Below the pieces are notes generated by a model that saw nothing but the letters and a program-made list of their open reading frames with translations, made no database searches and was not told the DNA's origin. DNA of 64,000 nucleotides, from positions 15,878,510 to 15,942,509 of the forward strand of contig NC_067200.1 of assembly GCF_000699445.3 (NCBI RefSeq), given 5' to 3'. Of this stretch, positions 1 to 10,832 are shown piece by piece. Every line of letters starts with the position of its first letter. Positions within the stretch are counted from its first letter, which is position 1. This DNA comes from Schistosoma haematobium. Its lineage: Eukaryota; Platyhelminthes; Trematoda; Strigeidida; Schistosomatidae. A program made the position numbers and the translations under genes.

Positions 1-537
1 CTGAACGACAGAAAAGAAATAAGGGATGCAGCGGACGGATAAAGCACTGGGATTCGGCAATACACCGACTTTGAGATCAGTAACGTGACTCAGATTTTAT
101 AAGGCATGTAAAAAATACAGGGGGTGAATAGACACGTACGTACAATCTTGCACAAAATATGATCAGGGCTATATGTGAAAACTGGCAAGGCGAAAGATAT
201 GAATAACAGCTGGAAAAATCAGAACAATTTGTCTGTCCAGAAGCTAGAATAAATCATGTTTCCGTGTAATAATAGAAGGGCTGCTAAAAATGATAAAACT
301 CTTAAAATGTGCAAAGAATCAAATCATATATAATAATCTATGATTATAACCGTACTATGTGGAGTCATATCCGAAATCGCGATTTAGAACCAAAAAACCA
401 AAAAATGAACACAGCATTACAGTAATTTACATAATTACCGACAAACTATTAATCGTTTTCCAACCTTATTGTTTTATTTAACTAAACCAAAAATAAACAT
501 GGAAAAATAGATGCACAATGAACAGAAAGTCAAAATG
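1..537. other. Unannotated flank
   Basis: AT-rich sequence 3' of the zinc-finger stop codon on the minus strand; presumably 3' UTR and intergenic DNA. I see no coding, RNA or repeat signature here. Confidence 0.4.
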
Positions 538-641
538 CTACTCAATGATTAAACTACCTTCATGAATAACTTTCACATGTTCATTCAAATAAGACTTTGT
601 CTTGAATTTCTTTTCACAATGTTCACATGCGAACTTTTCGC
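538..641 (-). CDS. Zinc-finger gene terminal exon (C2H2 finger)
   Basis: Acceptor TTTACAATTAG precedes 641. The 104-bp exon reads [12 protein letters not shown], then a helix with two His, and stops at TAG (540-538). Cys-x2-Cys-x12-His-x4-His is a complete C2H2 zinc finger, with the aromatic and Leu core positions present. The EK before the finger resembles the TGEK linker of multi-finger proteins, so an upstream finger exon may have been missed. GAAGGTAGTT before the end could be a weak donor, in which case the stop used here would be intronic. Confidence 0.65.
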
Positions 642-3600
642 CTAATTGTAAAGCCGGAAGAGTGAGAAACAAATAAATTAAACCAATTTTTAAACAAATT
701 AAATCAAAATATATTAGCCAACTGTGAAATCGAATAGATGTAACTACTGCTGTAAGACTTACCGGAAAAGATTACTTGACGTCAAATGTAGTCAAAGGGC
801 TACCTACCTTAGCTACTCGGAATGTTTACGTATGAAAATATATGAATGATGTTTGGGTCTACAATAAATGATAATTAGTTTATGTTGAAATCACACTCAA
901 TATGGTGACCTCAGCAACAACAGTCAAATCTCAACGCACACAGGCACAAAATGACTGGTTCAATAAGACCAAAACGAAAAACTTTCATAAAGCACTAAAA
1001 CAGATTACGATCAACCGATAAAGAGCAAAAAACAAATTCGAGTTACTCATAAGTAGTATAGTTATAGCAACAACAACTACTGTTTACAGGTGATATTTAT
1101 ATCCATGTTTCACAAACACTTGCACTATCCAGTAAACCATACACACAAACCGAAACTGATTGTCTACACTTTAAATACACTGTAAGACTTAAATACAGAG
1201 TTGTATTTCATGACGAAGTACTGAATGAGTTAATTGAAGCTAGACCACCATGGAAAACCTGGAAGGCCGTTTATTCCTAGTATAGGACTCCTCAGCAGTG
1301 CGCATTCACGATCCCACCCCGCGACGCCAAAGTAATTAATAACTTTAAAATCAGCTTGAATAGGATTGGAATTTACATTATCAAGTGAAAACAAACTTAG
1401 TCACTACATGACTTTCTTGATTTCACCGAAAGCAGCTTCGCAAGTCACAGACCAATTCCACTTTACATTCTTCGCCAGAAGCTTATTCAAGGGGACACGT
1501 AATTGATGAAGGTTCGGAATAAAAGATCTATAATGATTAACTAGTCCCAAAAAGGATCATAGTGTGGGGACATCCGTCGGTCTGGGCATAGTTTTCACTG
1601 CCTGGGTATTCTCTAGATCTGGTCTTCTTCCATCTTTGTCGATTATAAATCCGAGGTAGCGTAATTTTTGCATACAAAAGTTACATTTCTCTGGACGAAG
1701 CCGAAGTCCATATTCGGCTATTCGCGACAGCACCTGGTCGAGCTTCTTTTCTAAGTCTATTCTATCTACTCCCATAATTATTATATCATCCAGATAAGCT
1801 GCAGCACCTGGAACATCCTGTAGCATACTATCCATTACCTGCTGAAATACAGATGGGGCCGTCTTGACTCCGAAGGGTAGTCGATTATACCGGAATAGGC
1901 CCTTGTGTGTGTTTATGGTGAGCAGATTTTTACACTCGTCAGCAACATGAATTTGTAAATAAGATTCCGATAAATCCAACTTTGCAAATAGCTTACCTCC
2001 ATTTAGTTTAGTAAAAAGATCTTCAGGTAAGGGTAATGGATACTGATGAGTTTTTAAGGCTTCATTCAACCCGGTTGAGTAATCAGTACATAAACGGACG
2101 CTACCATTAGTCTTCTCTACTACTACTATCGGTGCGACCCATTCTGAGAAATTCACCAGTTCAATGACACCCAGAATATGATACGGGTCTTTTTGATCGA
2201 AACACCGATCTTGATCCCTGTCGAAGGGTAAGAGCAGCTTTAAATTTAGTGCATTCTCCAAGACCATCACTAAATACCACTTCATGTCGTTTTAATAATG
2301 CTTCTACTGAGTTTTTCTCATCGACTTTCGACGTACTGACGTTGTTACAGATCCAGTTTATGGGATGGTCTATTAACTTCAAATTTTCTATCCAATCAAG
2401 CCCCAATAAGTCGAGTGCTGGACGGTCTGTCGAAAATATTACACCTTTCTCCGTAAACTCTTTGACTGTGACTTCACAATGAATTTCACCAGCAATACTT
2501 AGAATTCCTCCGGATGCACTATGTGCTGATTGATGAGTTGAACATATTCGCGGCATCCCAATTTTCTCCCACGTTCTCCTGCTTATAAGTGTTATATCGG
2601 AGGCTGCGTTTAACTGTGAGCGGGTATCAAACCCATTAATCTTGAGAGAAACATACTTCCTACGGTTATGAGAGCCGGCTTTGTGAAGAGCTACCGTTAC
2701 TTTAGCCGTTTGTTGCTTGAATCTTTTAGAATACACTTTTGGTTGACGACGTTTTCGGGTTTTGCAATAACTTTCTTTGTGCCCTTTTCTGGAACACGTA
2801 GTACAACGATGAGTTTTAAACAAACAAAACCTTTTGAAATGCCGAGGTATCATAATTCAAATTCACTAACCTTTAACATTCGGTAGTTACTTCCTGCAGG
2901 GTCATATTGGGACAGTGTCCGAGCTTGCTAAGGATTCTCGTTCGGATGTCAGCATCTTCGGGTGAACGCAGGCTACAGACAAATACTAGATATTTAAACT
3001 GGTCTTCAGTCATGGAAGACAACTTGAACCTCTCAAATTCTCGGTTCACAAGTTCTGCATGTTTCACCCAGTCATCTCCTGGTTCCTTCGTTATCTTTGA
3101 CAAGTCTTGTGGATTGAACGCTATATTCGTTTCCTAAGCTATTCTGTAACCCCCAAGCTAGGACTATACAGCGAGAGAGAAGACGCAAGGTATGCGAGAA
3201 GTACTTTACTCCAAGGTTCATTTCTGTACAGAAAAACACGGGTATTTATAGATGTTAACATTCGTTAAATCAACATCTTATTTTGGCCAATCCACTAAAA
3301 GAAATATTATGCTACTGACCAATAGTAGCACGCCACGTTGATATTCTAGAAAGCTCCGTCATGCTCTGATTGGCTAGGACTCTTCGGCTCCTTTAGGGCC
3401 TCTGGAGGCTCCGTTGCAGTTCTCGGAAAGCCGACTCAACACCTCCCTCGAATAAGATTTCTTTCTATGGTAGCTTGACAACTGGGCTGCGGCGGCGTCC
3501 CATTATTCTTGTCGTCTGCCTTGTTCGGGGCTTCTTTTCAGTGTCCTTGGGCATATGTAGCGTTGGTGTGTCTAAGATTAACCCCAACGGAAAATTCGGC

Positions 3601-6600
3601 CGGTTTTTTCGAGTCTGCATCGTTCCTTTGTACTCATAGATTTGATTCGTATGTCGTATACATGTTCCAAAAGATCCTCGGACTCTGTACAGAACTCTTC
3701 CCAATTTTTGTACAACTTCTCCCGGCTCCCATCGGTTCTTCTCGATGTAGGATTTAATGAAAACTTCGTCGCCAATATTAGAGCTCCGGATATTTGGATT
3801 TTGACTGTGCCCATTCACTAATTTGGATGGTAACATGGCGTTGAAAACGGTTCGAATACGCCTTCTGAACATGGCTTCGGCAGGGGACTTACTATCTGGA
3901 ACATTTAGGTTCGGAGTGGCTCTGTAGGATGTTAAAAATTTTGTGATTACCTGTCCAGTTGTCCCTTCGCCTCCCCCTTTCAGTAATGCTCGTTTAAAGG
4001 TGTCCACAAAGCGTTCTGCCTGTCCGTTCGATTGCGAATGATAGGGCGAAGAACGAAGATGAGTTATTCCATTTACGCTACAGAAATGCTTAAACGATTC
4101 TGCGACGAACTGCGAGCCATTATCAGCCATTAATGTCTCTGGCCAATAATGAGGTTCGCATTTCAAAGGATTTTCAGCAGCTTGAATGCATGACGGCCAA
4201 TAAGCGTAACTACGAGCCAACGATTTCATTTTATTGATTCCACTGTGAAACTGCTTGAGAACATTGTGACGTAATACCTTCGGAATAACAATTCGATCAC
4301 CGAACATAATACACGAGTCGACAACCATTAGTGAGTCCCGTCGACGAAAATATCGCAAAAGTTCTCCGTCAAGGCGATTGTTTGGCCATTTGGTCGAGAG
4401 ATAGCATTTAACTGTGTCCAATATCTTATCACTTTCAGTGATCTTCTTGATAGTTTCAAAGGTTAATGGGAGTCCATTAATTGCGTCATCCAATACGCGA
4501 TGGACTTCTTTCTCAGCTATTATATTTGCTACAAGAGTCTCCTCTAAGGTTTTTGATTGGGAGCCTATTAATCTTGACAATGCGTCAGCTTACCCGAAGG
4601 CGGTAGTAGACTGATACTTGACCTTGAAGTCGTAACCCAGAAGTGTGGTTGCCCATCATTGGAGTCGGTTAGCTGTATGAACAGGAATTCCTTTCTTTGG
4701 CCCAAAAACTGCAAGTAGTGGCTTATGATCTGTTATTGGGGTAAAATGTCGACCATACATCATCTTGTGGAACTTTTTCACTGCAAAGATAATTGATAGG
4801 GCTTCCTTCTCAATGTGACTATAGTTCCTTTCGGTCGTTGTCAAAGATCTGGCAGTGTGGGAGATAGATTTTTCAGACCCGTTAGGAAAAATGTGAGAGA
4901 TGACTGCGCCCACACCATAGTTAGAAGCATCTGAAGCAACGACTATCGGTAGCGAGGGATCATAATGTGTCAATAAGAAATTGGAAGTTAGGAGTTGCTT
5001 GATTTTCTCGAAAGATGCTTGACAGTCCGCAGACAATTCCATCTTGTATTCGTTTCTAGTAGGGGGTTTAGTGGAGCACATAGACGATGGAGATCGGAAA
5101 GGAAGATACCATAATGGCTGACCAATCCCAAGAACGATCGTAGGGTAGTAATGTCCCTGGGTCTAGGGATTGTTCTCACAGCTTCAATGTTCTCTGGATC
5201 TGGTCGTCTTCCGTCTTTATCTATTATGAATCCAAGATATCGTACTTGCTGCATATAGAAGTCACACTTTTCCGCTCAGAGGCGAAAACCATAATCGGCT
5301 ATGCGTTCTAGTGCCTGGTCCAGTTTCTTCTGTAGGTCCATTTTGTCTGCTGCCATAATTATGATGTCGTATAAATAAGCTGCTGCCCCTGGAATACCTT
5401 GTAACATGGTATTCATAATTTGCTGGAAAATAGAGGGCGCCGTTTTCACCCCAAAAGGTATTCGGTTATACCGGAACAGTCCTTTGTGTGTGTTGATCGC
5501 TAGGAGATCTTTGCTTTCATCAGATACCGGGATTTGTAGGTATGCGTCTGATAAGTCCGATTTCGCAAAATATCTGCCACCGTTCAGCTTAGCTAAAAGA
5601 TCTTCCGGCAAGGGTACCGGATACTGGTGAGACTATAGAGTTTCATTTAATCCAGTAGAGTAGTCTGCACATAGACGGATGCTTCCATCCGACTTCTTGA
5701 CCACCACTGTTGGTGCAGCCCAGTTTGAGAAGTTCACAGGTTCGATAACACCCATTTGCTGAAATCGTTGTAATTCTTGTTCAACTTTTGGAAGACCAGC
5801 ATAGGGTACAGGTCTTTTAGGTCGAAAAACGGGAGTAGCTGAAGGTTTTAGAGTTAGCACTGCTTTGGCCTTCGTACATTCCCCCAATCCTTCTTTAAAC
5901 ACGTTTTGGTGTCTTTGTAGCATGGCATTTTTCTGGCTCCACTGTGGGGTGTTGTCAGTTCTGATTCGTCTGCAGATACTGTTAATAGAATGGTCTGCTA
6001 GTTTAAGTGTTTCTATAAGATCTAACCCCATTAACTCGAGTGCTGGTTTCTTTATAAGATATACTGTTGCATTTGTTGTTGCAGTAACTTTAGAAACAGT
6101 GCACGGTACTTCTCCAACAATATTTAACTTCCCCCTCAGACGCACTGTGTGCCAGCTGTGTTGTTGGGAAAACTGTGGGTCTTCCAATGTTCTTCCATGT
6201 TTCTGGGCTGATTAGAGTAATATCAGAAGCTGTATCAAGCTGAAGGCGAGTACGGTATTTAATAATACCTAAGGTTACGTATTTTCTTTGGCGGCAATTT
6301 CGTGCTTGATTATGTGATACCAATATTATTTTCGTTAATACGCCAGACCTGTATTTCTTGAAGTAAGGTTTTGCAGAATATCTGCTCCATATAAGCTTCT
6401 AGTTGCTCCAAAGAAATATTCATTGTAGTTCTCCCGAAAATTCTGGAATGCTAGTATAGTAATGCCAGTATAGTAATCAGCTAATCAGAAACTTCTCACT
6501 TTCTTGATGTTTCTGGCTAAACTTTAAGTGAACGCTGGTCGGATAAAATGCTTCTTAGTGTTTCCTGAGCCTTTCTTGTGTTTTGCAAGAAGTTTTCTGG

Positions 6601-9600
6601 ATCACCCCAACAACTATAAATATCGACCAACGCTTGATTAAATCGAGTTGGCTCACTTGCCATCTTGACTGCGCATCATTTCGTTGCGCTTCGCTTTCTT
6701 TGTTTCGTTTCTCTGATCGTCTGTCTGGATCAACGATTGTATGAAATATGCGTATTTAAAATCCATTCTCGTATTTGACTTACTTAATTCTGTTATTCAC
6801 TAACGCGATTTAAGCCAATGAAAATATATGAGGGTTGGCGACATGCATATTCCCATAACAATCATTCTTACGATGCAAATGGTGTCAGATAAAGGGCCAC
6901 TCAAGAGTTGGCCACAATAAACTCAATAAGAAGTGTGGAAATCAGTAACCAAATAACACAGATCCAAGAATCAAAGGGCGTACGGGCAGGAAGCGTACAG
7001 AATGGGTTTTAAAAGTGTTAACTAACGTCAAGCTCAACAGGTGATGGAACATCTGAAACTGTTTTTACTGTCAACCACAGTATGTATATAAAAGCATAAA
7101 TGTAGATTGGTAAGTATAATTACGTGTGTTTATTTATCATAAACAAGAAGTCACTAAGTGGATTAGATACTTTATGATTAGCAATAAGCTAATCAACGAA
7201 ACATTTCCGATAAAGTACGAAGAAATAAACGCTAATTACCATCATGTCGACAATATATATACTAAATGATTGGGTCCTTTGTTTATCTACGAATAAACAA
7301 ACCAAACCAGTATATTCAACCCCCTGATGGGGTTATGGGGTTCATACTATACTGAGTCGCATACTGGGACGGAAACAGCCGTACAGTGTCCCGCTGAGTT
7401 TTAGTAATAACACAACTGACATTAAACCGTGAAGAAAACTATCTACGAATTGAAATGGTCTCAACGAAACCTCTCAACAGACAAAAAAATCATACTTTAG
7501 ATTGAATTTTGTTTGAAAAAATACATGGAAAAATATCATATTAACAAATGGTCATTCATTCGATAATCACAATTATATCCTTTAACAAGAACATTTATTT
7601 TAGTATTAAAATGTGAATAAATTAAGAATTCAGTTAAAACAAAAAAGTTAAGTGTAATTTTACATACTTTTACAATTGCTGTTCTTATCCATTGATGATG
7701 GATCCTCTTGAATGCTTGATTTATTATCAGCTTCAGAATAAACAGGATTTTCTTCATTACGAACAGTTGGTTCTTTATCTATAAAATGATAAACTCAGTA
7801 GAAATATTTACAGAATTTATGTGTTGGTGCATTATTCTTTCAGAAGAACGATTTATTATTTGAGCTCTGTTTATCTACACAACATTTGTTTAAAAAATCA
7901 CTTGACATTATTTTTTTTTACCTCGAGTTGTCTGATAACTCATTTTAACAACATCAAATTTAAATACCTATATATCTTCAATTTCGAAATTTTGAATCTT
8001 TTATAAAGGGAATCGATTCTTTCTAACTGAATCATATTTTCATTATCTAGTCCTTTTTTACTATCACTGCTACTCTTGTTTTCATCTTGCTATGTTGATG
8101 CAGTACAACAATTTGTGTTGATGTATAATTCTACCAGATTATCGCATTACTTGTAACTGACTGACGATAACAATGAAACTACCGGTAATATTCAGTTACA
8201 ACTTATGTCTACAGGATAAGCTATTAGCAGCTACCTGTGGAAAAATATCTCTAAAAAAACACTTTTTTCTGAAGTCTGTGTTGATGATATTGTCTAGAAA
8301 CGCTATAAAAACTGAAGTCATTTTTTGTCCCATATATAAAATCTACTTACATCGTGTTGTAGTTGATGAGCATCTACTTTGATTGAATTGAAATTGTGAA
8401 TGTAAATGATCTAAAGGATAAGGGCAATGCTGATTTGGATAGCCCATTTCAATTAATTTATTCAATGACGGTTGAGTTTCCCGTACAAACCCTTGTTTAT
8501 TATTATTTTCATGACTGAAGCTGGCTGAATTAATCATTGTAGGAGCATAATTTTCCTCTAAAATCAAGAAAGATGAGTTTAAACAAACACTGATATCTAA
8601 AAAATAAACCTGTAATAAGTCTATATGAATTGATTAAAAAGTAATCATGTAATGTAGCTAATTGGTTTACACACCCGACATTCAACGGAGAGTTATAAGC
8701 AATAAATTCTTTTACTCCTCCAATTGTTTAGGTTTTGTTTGTTGGTCAGTATCACATACCTTCAGATAGTCACTCATAAACAATGTAGAATCCGACATAA
8801 ACGAAGATAGATCGACTGTGAATTACGTAACCACAAAAACCCTTAACCTTTTTTAGAATCTAATACAAATTAGCACATATCATTTTACGGAAAGCAAACA
8901 TAAAAATTTTGATATGCGAATGAATCAGTGCAGTAATTAATGCTTCAGGAGAAAATGGGACTTTAAGCAACTACACTGAAATGATTTATGGAGCGAAAGT
9001 TATAATATGGAGGAATATCAAATAAATTACCGCAATATTAATCGGACAAAAAGAAATCATATTAAAATAAACTTAAGAAAATGATCATCATACCAATAAT
9101 GATAGACCAAGTTTACGTAATAGTTTGGATGGGTAAATTCAATTTTTCGGATTTTATTAAGATGGTTAAAAAGTCTAAAAACAATGATTAAACTGAGCTT
9201 TTTCGATAAGACGCTAAATTCAAGTGCCAAAGGTAACAGCCAGTACAAAGTGGAGCAAAACTTAGACCTCTAAACAGTACATATGATAGCATATTTAATA
9301 TTACTCCACGGATAAAACTCAAATAATAGCCACTTCACATCTACCAGAATGAAATGATACCAATAGAAGAATGTTCCAATTAGATTATTCAAATTAAATG
9401 AATAAAATAATCGTTTAGAACTTAACAATAAAACTTTCTTTATAATACATTTGACTAACTGAGCCTCTTAAAACATAATCGTCGACCATAAGATTGACAA
9501 GAGGTCAGAAGAATTCAACCTCTTCACCGAAGAATATCGAGTAAATCATTTACCGATATCCCTTACACTAGGAAAATGTTTGTTCACCGATTACTTTGAT

Positions 9601-10208
9601 ATACTAGTATATCCCCCTATGTAGATCATGCTTCATACCTATCTTTGTTAGTTGTTTTAAACTGGTGAGTACAACCAAAAACAAGTTTTAATCGTCAAAC
9701 AAAAATTTCTGTGCCACTATATGTTTATTAGGCTAGCGAGTAGTAAACCATGTAAGGTTTTAAGTTATGATTTGTTTTCATTGATAGTAGCTTACAGCTA
9801 ATAGAATGCGAATGACAACTCTGAGACTGTATTGTTAAGTTGATAGCTTTGAAATGTTTTCCACTTACCAGGTTGACTAAGGAAAGAAAATTACGTTATA
9901 AATACTACGTTGATGAGACATAGAGATAACTTTGTTGTTCTGTATACTTTTCTTCCAGTGATTTATATGTGCAGTTCACGGGCAAAACATATTGTGAACA
10001 CTGACAAATCTTGCCAGTTATCATTAGAATAGCGCTTAAATAGGCATTTAGTCGATTCATTCAAACATTCTATTTGAAATATAAAAAATAAAGGGTTAAC
10101 TAGAAGAACAAAAAATGATCGCCTTACGTTTTATAAAATTGATCATCTTCATGACGTCATTTTCAGGAAACAAAGGTTTGCAAATTGGTTGTTGAGTCCC
10201 GTTAACAA

Positions 10209-10259
<51 letters not shown>

Positions 10260-10411
10260 TGATATTCACAGCATTCCAATCCCAAGAACTGAAATTGTAA
10301 GGAGTACTTTGACGGAGCAACTGTTGTTGCTGATATTGCAGCTGACCAATTTTACAATCTCGTTCACTGGTATTTGTATTTATGGTGGCAGAGGATGCAG
10401 TAGAAATCATA
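538..10411 (-). CDS. C2H2 zinc-finger protein, 3' part (four exons)
   Basis: Model: exons 10411-10128, 8557-8351, 7778-7668 and 641-538, 234 residues plus stop. Every junction has AG/GT sites and each intron interrupts a codon after its first base, so the frame runs through. The 5' end is missing: the first exon starts with the last base of a codon. The protein is hydrophilic and low-complexity (Gln run, 16 Asn, Ser/Glu-rich) and ends in one C2H2 finger (C-x2-C-x12-H-x4-H), which suggests a nuclear nucleic-acid-binding role; I do not recognise the orthologue. The last intron (about 7 kb) carries two Gypsy-like elements in the same orientation. Alternative: the finger exon could belong to a separate gene or further exons could lie between; the matching phase supports but does not prove the join. 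Confidence 0.55.
642..1199. other. Intron sequence, no feature seen
   Basis: Lies in the last intron of the zinc-finger model. I looked for another C2H2 finger exon on the minus strand and saw none. Confidence 0.35.
1200..1330 (-). repeat. SINE-like repeat with hammerhead relic
   Basis: On the minus strand, 1302-1255 reads GCACTG, CTGAGGA, then a stem GTCC...GGA with loop TATACTA, then AATAAACGG and CCTTCC. This is the hammerhead layout (CUGANGA core, stem II, GAAA, short stem III). The GAAA box has changed to ATAAA and the cleavage-site GTC to TTC, so it should be inactive. Related copies lie at 7343 and 50482. Confidence 0.55.
1557..2285 (-). pseudogene. Element A reverse transcriptase fragment
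   Basis: Gypsy-type RT. Visible are the [20 protein letters not shown] region (RT fingers), [15 protein letters not shown] (motif A, catalytic Asp present), [19 protein letters not shown] (motif B), YLDDII (motif C, both Asp present) and LRYLGFIID. The catalytic residues are intact, but the upstream protease and downstream connection domain lie in other frames, so no full Pol can be made. The first residues of the open frame are out-of-frame protease sequence; real RT homology starts near 2150. Confidence 0.8.
2161..2853 (-). pseudogene. Element A gag zinc knuckle and aspartic protease
   Basis: The N-terminal part carries [14 protein letters not shown] (C-x2-C-x4-H-x4-C), a retroelement nucleocapsid knuckle. 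Next comes a basic linker, then the protease region with [11 protein letters not shown]. At the same place element B has [11 protein letters not shown], so the catalytic Asp of element A has become Asn and its protease should be dead. The ORF runs on to the RT N-terminus ([23 protein letters not shown]) before the frame is lost. Confidence 0.75.
2873..3103 (-). pseudogene. Element A gag fragment
   Basis: 76 residues, alpha-helical and charged, with [17 protein letters not shown] and [12 protein letters not shown], as in Gypsy gag capsid-like regions. The frame is open upstream to about 3140, where it meets the LTR end after roughly 40 bases. A full leader and gag N-terminus are therefore missing. 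A stop separates it from the zinc-knuckle ORF. Confidence 0.65.
3145..3441 (-). repeat. LTR shared by elements A and B
   Basis: On the minus strand the 297-bp segment starts TGTTGAGTCGG and ends GGGGGTTACA, the TG...CA form of an LTR. It is preceded directly by a purine tract GAGGGAGG (3449-3442), placing it as the 3' LTR of element B. The gag of element A follows its other end. No second copy is visible in the window, so identity as an LTR rests on termini and position. Confidence 0.65.
3442..3449 (-). other. Polypurine tract of element B
   Basis: Minus strand GAGGGAGG sits immediately upstream of the LTR start TGTTGAG, the expected place of the plus-strand primer of an LTR retrotransposon. 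Confidence 0.6.
3465..4580 (-). pseudogene. Element B integrase (internally deleted)
   Basis: 371 residues. The N-terminal part has [12 protein letters not shown] and [12 protein letters not shown], matching the His half of the HHCC zinc-binding region. The core shows ADNGSQF (second catalytic Asp), [14 protein letters not shown] (third catalytic acid, Glu) and YRATPNLN. Between YWP and DNGSQF only about 25 residues remain, where family members carry CxxC and the first catalytic Asp. The integrase is therefore catalytically dead although the reading frame is kept. A C-terminal tail follows ([18 protein letters not shown]). Confidence 0.75.
4656..5081 (-). pseudogene. Element B RNase H
   Basis: Contains [26 protein letters not shown] and [12 protein letters not shown], the Asp, Glu and Asp positions of Gypsy RNase H in order. 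The start is set only by the first Met; the real protein would be part of Pol. The RT end upstream is in another frame. Confidence 0.75.
4988..6187 (-). pseudogene. Element B reverse transcriptase (fragmented)
   Basis: Three overlapping or adjacent frames: 6187-5633 (protease end, [40 protein letters not shown]), 5611-5276 ([43 protein letters not shown]) and 5254-4988 ([14 protein letters not shown]). Motif C is YLYD instead of YLDD, so one catalytic Asp is Tyr. In-frame stops separate the first two pieces near 5633 and the next near 5276. The element cannot encode active RT. Confidence 0.75.
6090..6323 (-). pseudogene. Element B aspartic protease
   Basis: [17 protein letters not shown] is the retroviral-type aspartic protease loop (catalytic Asp present; DTAS rather than DTG). 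KYVTLGI before it matches KYVSLKI of element A. The frame shifts near 6120 and the product continues in the 6187-5633 frame. Gag zinc-knuckle sequence expected upstream is missing. Confidence 0.65.
6310..6423 (-). pseudogene. Element B gag N-terminal remnant
   Basis: 37 codons from an ATG at 6423 in good context: [16 protein letters not shown] then a stop at 6312-6310. The short helical Met-rich start resembles Gypsy gag beginnings by feel only. The body of gag is absent, with the protease region following directly. Confidence 0.35.
6517..6663 (-). other. Short ORF of unknown origin
   Basis: 48 codons, ATG in a good eukaryotic context, starting [19 protein letters not shown] and ending at TAG. 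It lies where the leader or gag start of element B might be. I do not recognise it and it may be chance. Confidence 0.25.
6664..7342. other. Intron sequence, no feature seen
   Basis: AT-rich intron DNA of the zinc-finger model, right of element B. No 5' LTR matching 3145-3441 was found here. Confidence 0.35.
7343..7393 (+). repeat. SINE-like hammerhead relic
   Basis: Plus strand TACTGAGTCGCATACTGGGA, then CGGAAAC, AGCCGTAC, AGTGTCC. It matches the pattern of the repeats at 1302-1255 and 50564-50604 (CTGAG, GTCC-type stem, CATACT loop, GGAC, GAAAC, GCCGT, CAGTG), with several changes. Degenerate and probably inactive. Confidence 0.4.
7668..7778 (-). CDS. Zinc-finger gene internal exon, acidic
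   Basis: Acceptor CATTTTATAG precedes 7778 and donor GTATGT follows 7668. The 111-bp exon is 2 + 108 + 1 bases. It encodes a charged, presumably disordered segment starting [18 protein letters not shown]. The trailing base joins the zinc-finger exon in frame. Confidence 0.55.
8351..8557 (-). CDS. Zinc-finger gene internal exon
   Basis: Acceptor TTGATTTTAG precedes 8557 and a consensus donor GTAAGT follows 8351. The 207-bp exon is 2 + 204 + 1 bases and reads [12 protein letters not shown] through [10 protein letters not shown] without a stop. It is rich in Ser, Asn, Gln and Pro, with no domain I recognise. The phases at both ends match the neighbouring exons. Confidence 0.6.
8558..10127 (-). 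other. Intron of zinc-finger gene
   Basis: AT-rich. No repeat or coding element that I can support. Confidence 0.45.
10128..10411 (-). CDS. Zinc-finger gene exon with poly-Asn tract
   Basis: Acceptor TTATTAG precedes 10411 and donor GTAAGG follows 10128. The 284-bp exon encodes Ser/Thr-rich sequence, a Q-rich patch (QYQQQQ), then 16 consecutive Asn from a pure AAT repeat (10210-10257), then a [14 protein letters not shown] segment. It starts with one base and ends with one base of split codons; the final C joins AG of the next exon to make Gln. An upstream exon must exist but I did not find it. Confidence 0.6.
10210..10257 (+). repeat. (ATT)16 microsatellite, coding
   Basis: Sixteen perfect trinucleotides, read as 16 AAT (Asn) codons in the minus-strand exon 10411-10128. 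Use of a single codon throughout points to replication slippage. Confidence 0.9.
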
Positions 10412-10832
10412 CTAATAATAAAATAATACCGGAAAAAATATAATGCAGAGGATAAAAGGGAGCTAAAAAATATGGAATCACGTATGCAAAATGTGAAATG
10501 TATAGAAACAACGCAAATAATAACGATAGCAAAAACAATTAGATGGTTTAAGACAGGTTAGGGACTAGAACAAACCCAAACTTTATAGCAGCAATATATA
10601 ATATTTACAAAAATAAAGGGATACGGTTTTTCTTACACGGCAAGTAAGAGAATTCAGGTGTTACGTGCTTTAATATGCCCAAATGTCTGGCTGGATGTAA
10701 CTGAAACATTTTTTAGGTTAACAAAGAGAGTCTACAACGAACGGCAAAATAAATTACATTTTTAAAAGTATTTAATTAACATACCTAAAAACTGGTAGAA
10801 ATGGGTACCAAGATAAAAACAGCCAAAAAAAA

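Larger units (their letters stand above)
1405..3144 (-). mobile_element. Gypsy-like LTR element A, 3'-truncated
   Basis: Minus-strand order: gag (3103-2873), zinc knuckle and protease (2853-2161), reverse transcriptase (2285 to about 1557), then RT connection-domain sequence in another frame down to about 1405 ([11 protein letters not shown]). RNase H and integrase are absent. Several frameshifts separate the pieces, so it is a pseudogene. The overall order and residues resemble the Boudicca/CsRn1 group of fluke Gypsy elements. Its left end breaks off without an LTR; its right end abuts the LTR at 3145-3441. Confidence 0.8.
3145..6423 (-). mobile_element. Gypsy-like LTR element B, degenerate
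   Basis: Minus-strand order: gag N-terminal remnant (6423-6310), protease (6323-6090), RT (6187-5276 and 5254-4988), RNase H (5081-4656), integrase (4580-3465), polypurine tract, LTR (3441-3145). Protease-RT-RNaseH-integrase is the Gypsy/Metaviridae order. Middle gag and the zinc knuckle are deleted, frames are broken several times, an RT active-site Asp is lost and integrase has an internal deletion. No 5' LTR is visible above 6423. It lies in the same orientation as the zinc-finger gene and inside its last intron. Confidence 0.8.
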
